DNA of 9,140 nucleotides from positions 1 through 9,140 of the forward strand of contig CAMDPJ010000080.1 of NCBI GenBank assembly GCA_945903925.1, given 5' to 3'. Below, in pieces: positions 5,126 through 9,140 of the stretch. Origin of the DNA: Chryseobacterium gleum. GTDB taxonomy: Bacteria > Bacteroidota > Bacteroidia > Flavobacteriales_C > GCA-002722245. The position numbers and the translations under genes were made by a program. How positions within the stretch are numbered: position 1 is the stretch's first letter; every line of letters starts with the position of its first letter. The notes below the pieces were generated by a model. It saw only the letters and a program-made list of their open reading frames with translations, did no database searches and was not told where the DNA came from.

Positions 5126-6534
5126 TATTTTTTACTGTATGAAATTCGTGGGTCTACGATAGCGTATAAAATATCGGCAACGAGATAACCTATTAAGGTT
5201 AATATTGCCGAGAACAACATAATCACATAAATCACAGGAAAATCCTTAGTAACAACAGATTCGTAAGCCAACAAGCCCATACCAGGTAAAGTAAATAAAT
5301 GTTCTATTACTACAGAGCCGGCAATAAGCGCTGGGAAAACAGAAGCCAACAAAGTAATAATGGGTAACAATGAATTTCTGAGAGCATGTTTCCAATACAC
5401 TTGTTTATCCAACAAACCTTTTGCCCAAGCTGTTCTTATGTAATCCTGATTTAATGTTTGAATCATACTTCCTCTCATCTGACGAGAGATGAAAGCGAAG
5501 GAACTATACGTGTAGCAAAACAAAGGCAAAGCCATGTGGTGCATATAGTTACTCAACTTCTCAAGGAAAGAAGCGGAATCATCGAAATCTTTAATACCTG
5601 TGCTTGGAAACCAATCTAAGTATTCGGGACTGGTAAAATAATTAATCAATAAGGTGCCCACCCAAAAAGAAGGCAAAGAATACAACACAAATAAGGTGAT
5701 AGTGGTTACTTTATCTTTTCGACTATTGAGATTAACAGCAGAGTTAATACCCAATGGAATACTAATGATGAAAGCAATCAAAATAGACAGAACGCTATAA
5801 ACAACTGTAGGCATAATTCTATTTTGAATCACTTCAATTACAGGTAATTTTTGAAAATAAGAAACACCTAAATCGCCATGCAACAAATTGCTTAACCAAA
5901 TATGGTATTGATTATTTGTACCGTACCAATTAACTGAAGGCACATAAGATGCCCATGTTACTTCACGATTTCGCAAATGCTCATAATTTTTCTTGAGTAG
6001 AATCGCAGATTCTTCGCCGTGATGAATTAACAATGAACCTTGAACGATTTTAGCAATTCTATTGATGATAATTTGATCATCGTATTTAAAATAAAGCTCA
6101 TTAACATTCTGGCGAAGTTCGATGAGTTTATCCTTAAGAGTATCCTCTACTCTCAGTGCGCCAAATTCGTAATCTAATGATTGTATTGTATAATAATAAT
6201 CGCTAACCGCTTGCCAATCACCATGTTTATCGAGTAAACGAGAAAGATTGTCGCGATGCAACTTCTTTTTAACCTTATACAAAGTATCGGGTTCTGCTAA
6301 AGAAGAAACAGTGCAATAAAAAACAGGGAGATTAAGATGTAGTTTTTCTCGCATTTTATCGTACTCAAACTGCTGCGCTTGTTTATCTGCATTTTGCCCG
6401 CTCTCGCCAGCAACATTTAGCATTAATTCTACTGGGTCGCCAGGAGAATTAACACTTAAACTAAAGGTAAGTAAGGATATTATCCAAATGGTTGGAAGAA
6501 AAAATAAAATACGTTTTAAGAGGTACTTAAACAT
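5125..6534 (-). CDS. Peptide/nickel-type ABC transporter permease, DppB/OppB family, with large periplasmic insert
   Basis: This is the partner permease of the importer. The 469 residues compare with 306-340 in typical DppB and OppB proteins. It starts with TM1 (about 8-28, RILFFLPTIWIISLLTFSLS) and the signature PGDP (31-34). The next family landmark, LLHGDLGVSYFQKLPV, begins near 217, so about 130 residues (72-205) are inserted in the periplasmic loop. The insert is charged and helical with no motif I recognise. The five remaining membrane helices follow from about 242. The EAA loop spans about 364-394 (DYIRTAWAKGLLDKQVYWKH, then ALRNSLLP). The end is DPRISYSKK. The gene starts 7 nt after the dppA stop and its stop overlaps the dppC start. 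The loop insert faces the binding protein, so it may shape docking or be a lineage-specific domain. Confidence 0.9.
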   Translation of the reverse strand: MFKYLLKRILFFLPTIWIISLLTFSLSVNSPGDPVELMLNVAGESGQNADKQAQQFEYDKMREKLHLNLPVFYCTVSSLAEPDTLYKVKKKLHRDNLSRLLDKHGDWQAVSDYYYTIQSLDYEFGALRVEDTLKDKLIELRQNVNELYFKYDDQIIINRIAKIVQGSLLIHHGEESAILLKKNYEHLRNREVTWASYVPSVNWYGTNNQYHIWLSNLLHGDLGVSYFQKLPVIEVIQNRIMPTVVYSVLSILIAFIISIPLGINSAVNLNSRKDKVTTITLFVLYSLPSFWVGTLLINYFTSPEYLDWFPSTGIKDFDDSASFLEKLSNYMHHMALPLFCYTYSSFAFISRQMRGSMIQTLNQDYIRTAWAKGLLDKQVYWKHALRNSLLPIITLLASVFPALIAGSVVIEHLFTLPGMGLLAYESVVTKDFPVIYVIMLFSAILTLIGYLVADILYAIVDPRISYSKK

Positions 6535-6541
6535 GTTCTAT

Positions 6542-8287
6542 CTATTGAACCAGTTTAAACATTGTAACTTCAAAGCCCGGACGCAAGCCACTTGCTGTAA
6601 CATTAGTCCAGCGCTTGTTCACTGCAATTCTTTCCTTTTGAGAGAAAAGAAAAACACAAGGAACTTCTTTACTAATCATCATTTGCAAGTCCTTATAGTA
6701 TTGATTTCTTTCTTCTTTATTCATCGTTGTTCTCAACTTCTCAATTAAAGCATCAGATGCAGCATTACCGAAACCAACATCATTACTTCCACCATTGTAT
6801 GATGAAGTATGCCATATTTGGTAAGGATCACTCTCGAAAGGAGAAGAAATCCACCCAGCAATATACATTTCGAAATTATGTTTGTTTTTTTCTTCTAGCA
6901 TTTTGGGCCAGGCTTTAGGTTGAATAATCACCTTAACTCCTGCTGCCTTAGCGCCTTCTAAAAAGTAAACGCAAGTCTTTTTTCTTCTTTCGTTTTCTAC
7001 ATTGTACATCAAGTTAATTTCCAATTCTACTTTTTCCCCTCCAATCATTTTATCTACCACACCATCACCGTTAGAATCTTTCCATCCAGCTTCAGCCAAT
7101 AATTTCTTTGCTTTTTCTAAATTGTAATCGGGAAGCTCCACTTTATCATTGTATTGTTCTTTTTTAGAAGGATGAACAAAGCTTGCCACTCTTTCTCCTA
7201 AGCCATAACATACCACCTCCACAATTTTATCTACATCAACCAAATGAGAAATTGCTTTACGCACTCTTACATCTTGAAGCTTTTTGCTTTTCATATTCAT
7301 CCCAAAAAATTCATACGCAAACTGAGGAGGATTAAACAAATGAAGTCTTTCCTTCATTTCTGTATTCGACTGTAAATCCTGAACGAAGTCGCGATTGGGT
7401 ATACCCGATACCACATCTATTTTTCCGCCTTTGAGTTTAACGATTGCATTATTAAAATCTTTAATAGTTTCATACACCAACTTATCGGGATTGGCTTGAA
7501 AATACTTTTGATTGTCTTTTACTTTGGCTCCCCACCAATTTTGTTTCTTCTTCAAAACGATTCGCTGTAAGGTTTCCCATTTTTCGAAATCGTAGGGACC
7601 TGTACCCGAACCAGCAACTACTTTATTGTTAAACGACTCATTAAAAAACTTAGCATAAGCATCTAGTTCTTTAATAGCATCTGCCTCTAATTTTTTAACA
7701 TCAGCCAATTGCTTCACCGTATATTTAGACAATACACCTCTGGGATCAAACACTTTTGGATTCATTAAGCTAAGCCCTCCAATTGCATCTTCTGCCATGT
7801 GGTACAATTTATCACAATGAATGGTGAATTTTTTATCGTTTTTAACATCAAAAATAATATCATCAAACATTTCAAAATACGAGCGCAAAGAAGCACATTC
7901 AATATTAGGCACTTTAAATAACTTCAAAGCAAAAGCCACGTCGTTTGCTGTTAGGGGAGTTTGATCGTCCCATGTAGCTTCTTTTCTTAACTGAAAAGTA
8001 AAATGCATACTGCTGTCTTTTTTATTTACAACAACGAGAGGAATTGAATCCACCAGTAAAGGATAAGCACTAAAATCATCTCTATCGTGCCCCAAAAGAG
8101 TTTGATACACATTACCTAAAATATAACCAGTATTTGCATCGGCTTCCAATATAGGATTCAAAGTAATTGGATCTCCTAACTCATGAATCAACACCTCATT
8201 TTTTTGATTTTCTTTTTTACCATCCCCTCCCCCACACGCAAAAAGAGCTAAACTAAAAACTCCCAAAACTAAATACTTCATATTCAT
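6542..8287 (-). CDS. Peptide-binding lipoprotein, solute-binding protein family 5 (DppA/OppA-like)
   Basis: This is the extracytoplasmic binding subunit of the importer. The lipoprotein signal peptide is MNMKYLVLGVFSLALFAC, with lipobox LFAC and lipidated C18, followed by a GGGDGKKENQ linker. Family 5 landmarks are all present: DPITLNPILEADANTGYILG (39-58), WDDQTPLTANDVAFALK (106-122), GTGPYDFEKW (228-237), VRKAISHLVDVDKI (341-354), YNLEKAKKLLAEAGW (388-402) and the C-terminal SDPYQIWHTSSYNGG (486-500). The 581 residues are somewhat longer than E. coli DppA, in part from a charged helical stretch at about 185-222. A DSNGDGVVD loop (404-412) has the DxNxDGxxD pattern of calcium-binding loops. 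The start could be M1 or M3. It heads the operon. The ligand (peptide, nickel, sugar or other) cannot be told from sequence. Confidence 0.92.
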   Translation of the reverse strand: MNMKYLVLGVFSLALFACGGGDGKKENQKNEVLIHELGDPITLNPILEADANTGYILGNVYQTLLGHDRDDFSAYPLLVDSIPLVVVNKKDSSMHFTFQLRKEATWDDQTPLTANDVAFALKLFKVPNIECASLRSYFEMFDDIIFDVKNDKKFTIHCDKLYHMAEDAIGGLSLMNPKVFDPRGVLSKYTVKQLADVKKLEADAIKELDAYAKFFNESFNNKVVAGSGTGPYDFEKWETLQRIVLKKKQNWWGAKVKDNQKYFQANPDKLVYETIKDFNNAIVKLKGGKIDVVSGIPNRDFVQDLQSNTEMKERLHLFNPPQFAYEFFGMNMKSKKLQDVRVRKAISHLVDVDKIVEVVCYGLGERVASFVHPSKKEQYNDKVELPDYNLEKAKKLLAEAGWKDSNGDGVVDKMIGGEKVELEINLMYNVENERRKKTCVYFLEGAKAAGVKVIIQPKAWPKMLEEKNKHNFEMYIAGWISSPFESDPYQIWHTSSYNGGSNDVGFGNAASDALIEKLRTTMNKEERNQYYKDLQMMISKEVPCVFLFSQKERIAVNKRWTNVTASGLRPGFEVTMFKLVQ

Positions 8288-8382
8288 TACTGTAAAAATT
8301 AATTCATTTTTTAATAGCGATTTGCACTCACCAAAGTACTTAATTGACTGTTAAATTTAAAATAATGTTTTCATCAAAAATC

Positions 8383-8416
8383 AAAAAAAATCCCCCGTTG
8401 ATGTGCGGAGGATTTT
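8383..8416 (-). terminator. Intrinsic terminator after the TPR lipoprotein gene
   Basis: On the minus strand, AAAATCCTCCG (8416-8406) pairs with CGGGGGATTTT (8397-8387) around an 8-nt loop, followed by a U-tract through 8383. The only non-Watson-Crick pair is a G-U that would be a C-A mismatch on the other strand, which points to the minus strand as the functional one. It lies 16 nt after the stop of the TPR gene and separates the def-TPR unit from the dpp operon. Confidence 0.88.
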
Positions 8417-8432
8417 AAGTTAAATAAATCTC

Positions 8433-8981
8433 TTATTTCATTGAAGATTCTAATGAATCGTATGCTTGTTTGATTTCAGCATCTTCTTTAGCTCTTTCTT
8501 TAAAATCGTTCAAATCTAAAATTTTGGTTTTTGCATTTTCTTCCCAAGGAGAATCGGGGTAGTTTTCTCTAACCGACTGGAACGTTTTAATAGCTTTATC
8601 GATATTGTTCATCAATTCATACTGATAACCTAACAACCAAAGGGCATAAGATGCATTTTCGTGTTTTGGAAATTTCTCAACGAATGAAGAATAGTAAACA
8701 ATGGCTTTTTCATAGTTTTCCATCTTAGAAGAAATATCACCAGCATGAAACAGCACATCCGGCATTTCCACAGCGGCAGGATATTCAGCGATAATCTCTT
8801 CCACTATTTGAAGAGCGCTATCACTCTGCAATTTCAATTTATCTACTTTACCAGAGTTCCAATCCATATCAAACACTTCTTTTTTGTGTTTAAAATCAAT
8901 AACTAAATCGGCTTCTGAATTGTGAGAACCTCCGCAAGCGAAAAGAGCGAAAGTAAGGGAAATGGTAAGTATTTTTTTCAT
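8433..8981 (-). CDS. TPR-repeat lipoprotein (BamD/CpoB-like architecture)
   Basis: The 182-residue protein has a lipoprotein signal (MKKILTISLTFALFAC, lipobox LFAC, lipidated C16). A Ser/Asn/Glu linker and a charged helical segment (30-68) follow. Two tetratricopeptide-like repeats come next, at about 74-107 (including FHAGDISSKMENYEKAIVYY) and 109-145 (including WLLGYQYELMNNIDKAIKTF and YPDSPW). A charged C-terminal helix ends the protein. The repeats resemble those of BamD and CpoB, but it is shorter than BamD (about 245 residues) and I see no specific BamD signature, so a generic scaffold role at the cell envelope is all that can be said. It starts 15 nt after the def stop, so the two are probably co-transcribed, and ends at a strong terminator. 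Confidence 0.8.
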   Translation of the reverse strand: MKKILTISLTFALFACGGSHNSEADLVIDFKHKKEVFDMDWNSGKVDKLKLQSDSALQIVEEIIAEYPAAVEMPDVLFHAGDISSKMENYEKAIVYYSSFVEKFPKHENASYALWLLGYQYELMNNIDKAIKTFQSVRENYPDSPWEENAKTKILDLNDFKERAKEDAEIKQAYDSLESSMK

Positions 8982-8996
8982 ATAACTAACTGTATC

Positions 8997-9140
8997 TTAT
9001 TTAATTCTTCTAAGTAAAGGAAATTTCATCTTGTACGCAACTTTAACGTTACCTTTTGCGATATCCTCGAGTTTTTTCTTCACCATTCTTTTTCTCAAAG
9101 CGCCCAAATGATCGGTAAAAAGAACGCCTTCAATATGGTC
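8997..9140 (-). CDS. def: Peptide deformylase, C-terminal part (runs off the right edge)
   Basis: Peptide deformylase removes the N-formyl group from new proteins. The last 47 residues are visible. They begin DHIEGVLFTDHL, the end of the third conserved motif (HExxDHxxG), so the metal-binding second His is present while the HE pair lies outside the window. Then come RKRMVKKKLEDIAKGNVKVA and YKMKFPLLRRIK. The KGxVxVxYKMKFP ending is typical of Bacteroidota deformylases. The TPR lipoprotein gene follows after 15 nt. Confidence 0.85.
   Translation of the reverse strand, partial: DHIEGVLFTDHLGALRKRMVKKKLEDIAKGNVKVAYKMKFPLLRRIK

Noticed and set aside
8325..8350. Possible promoter for the dpp operon (TACTTTGG at 8338-8331 on the minus strand).
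   Set aside because: It has one mismatch to TAnnTTTG and no TTG at the proper distance upstream. A promoter must lie in 8288-8382, but I cannot place it with confidence.

Overview
The window is AT-rich bacterial chromosome, and every convincing gene lies on the minus strand. The gene content points to the phylum Bacteroidota: an A/T-rich start context without Shine-Dalgarno sites, one near-perfect Bacteroidota-type promoter (TTG / 20 nt / TAGATTTG), LFAC-type lipoboxes, a DUF721 (DciA-like) gene overlapping recF, and a small coiled-coil gene directly before zapA and rny. I cannot assign a family or genus.

In transcription order (right to left) the window holds these parts. (1) The 3' end of def (peptide deformylase) is followed 15 nt later by a short TPR lipoprotein gene, which ends in a strong intrinsic terminator. 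(2) A dppA-dppB-dppC-like operon encodes a lipoprotein solute-binding protein and two permeases. The genes are separated by 7 nt and then overlap as TAATG. No ATPase gene is present, and both permeases carry large insertions relative to E. coli DppB and DppC. (3) A gap of about 280 bp holds a roughly 175-bp imperfect inverted repeat resembling a dispersed palindromic element, then a perfect 10-bp palindrome in front of the next gene. (4) A CoA-binding (YccU-like) gene, recF and dciA form a tight cluster. (5) About 150 bp of non-coding sequence with small palindromes leads into the C-terminal part of a NeuD-type hexapeptide acyltransferase that lacks its N-terminal half. (6) A recognisable promoter drives a ZapB-like coiled-coil gene and zapA. 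(7) Two hairpins follow, the second a textbook terminator ending only 15 nt before the start of rny (RNase Y), which runs off the left edge.

Most of this is core housekeeping: translation (def), replication and repair (recF, dciA), division (zapA and partner), RNA decay (rny) and peptide uptake (dpp). I found no defence system, CRISPR array, tRNA or rRNA, and no transposase. The parts most worth a second look are the terminator in the rny leader, the long inverted repeat at 3652-3827, the enlarged permeases, and the truncated acyltransferase beside its palindrome-bearing flank.
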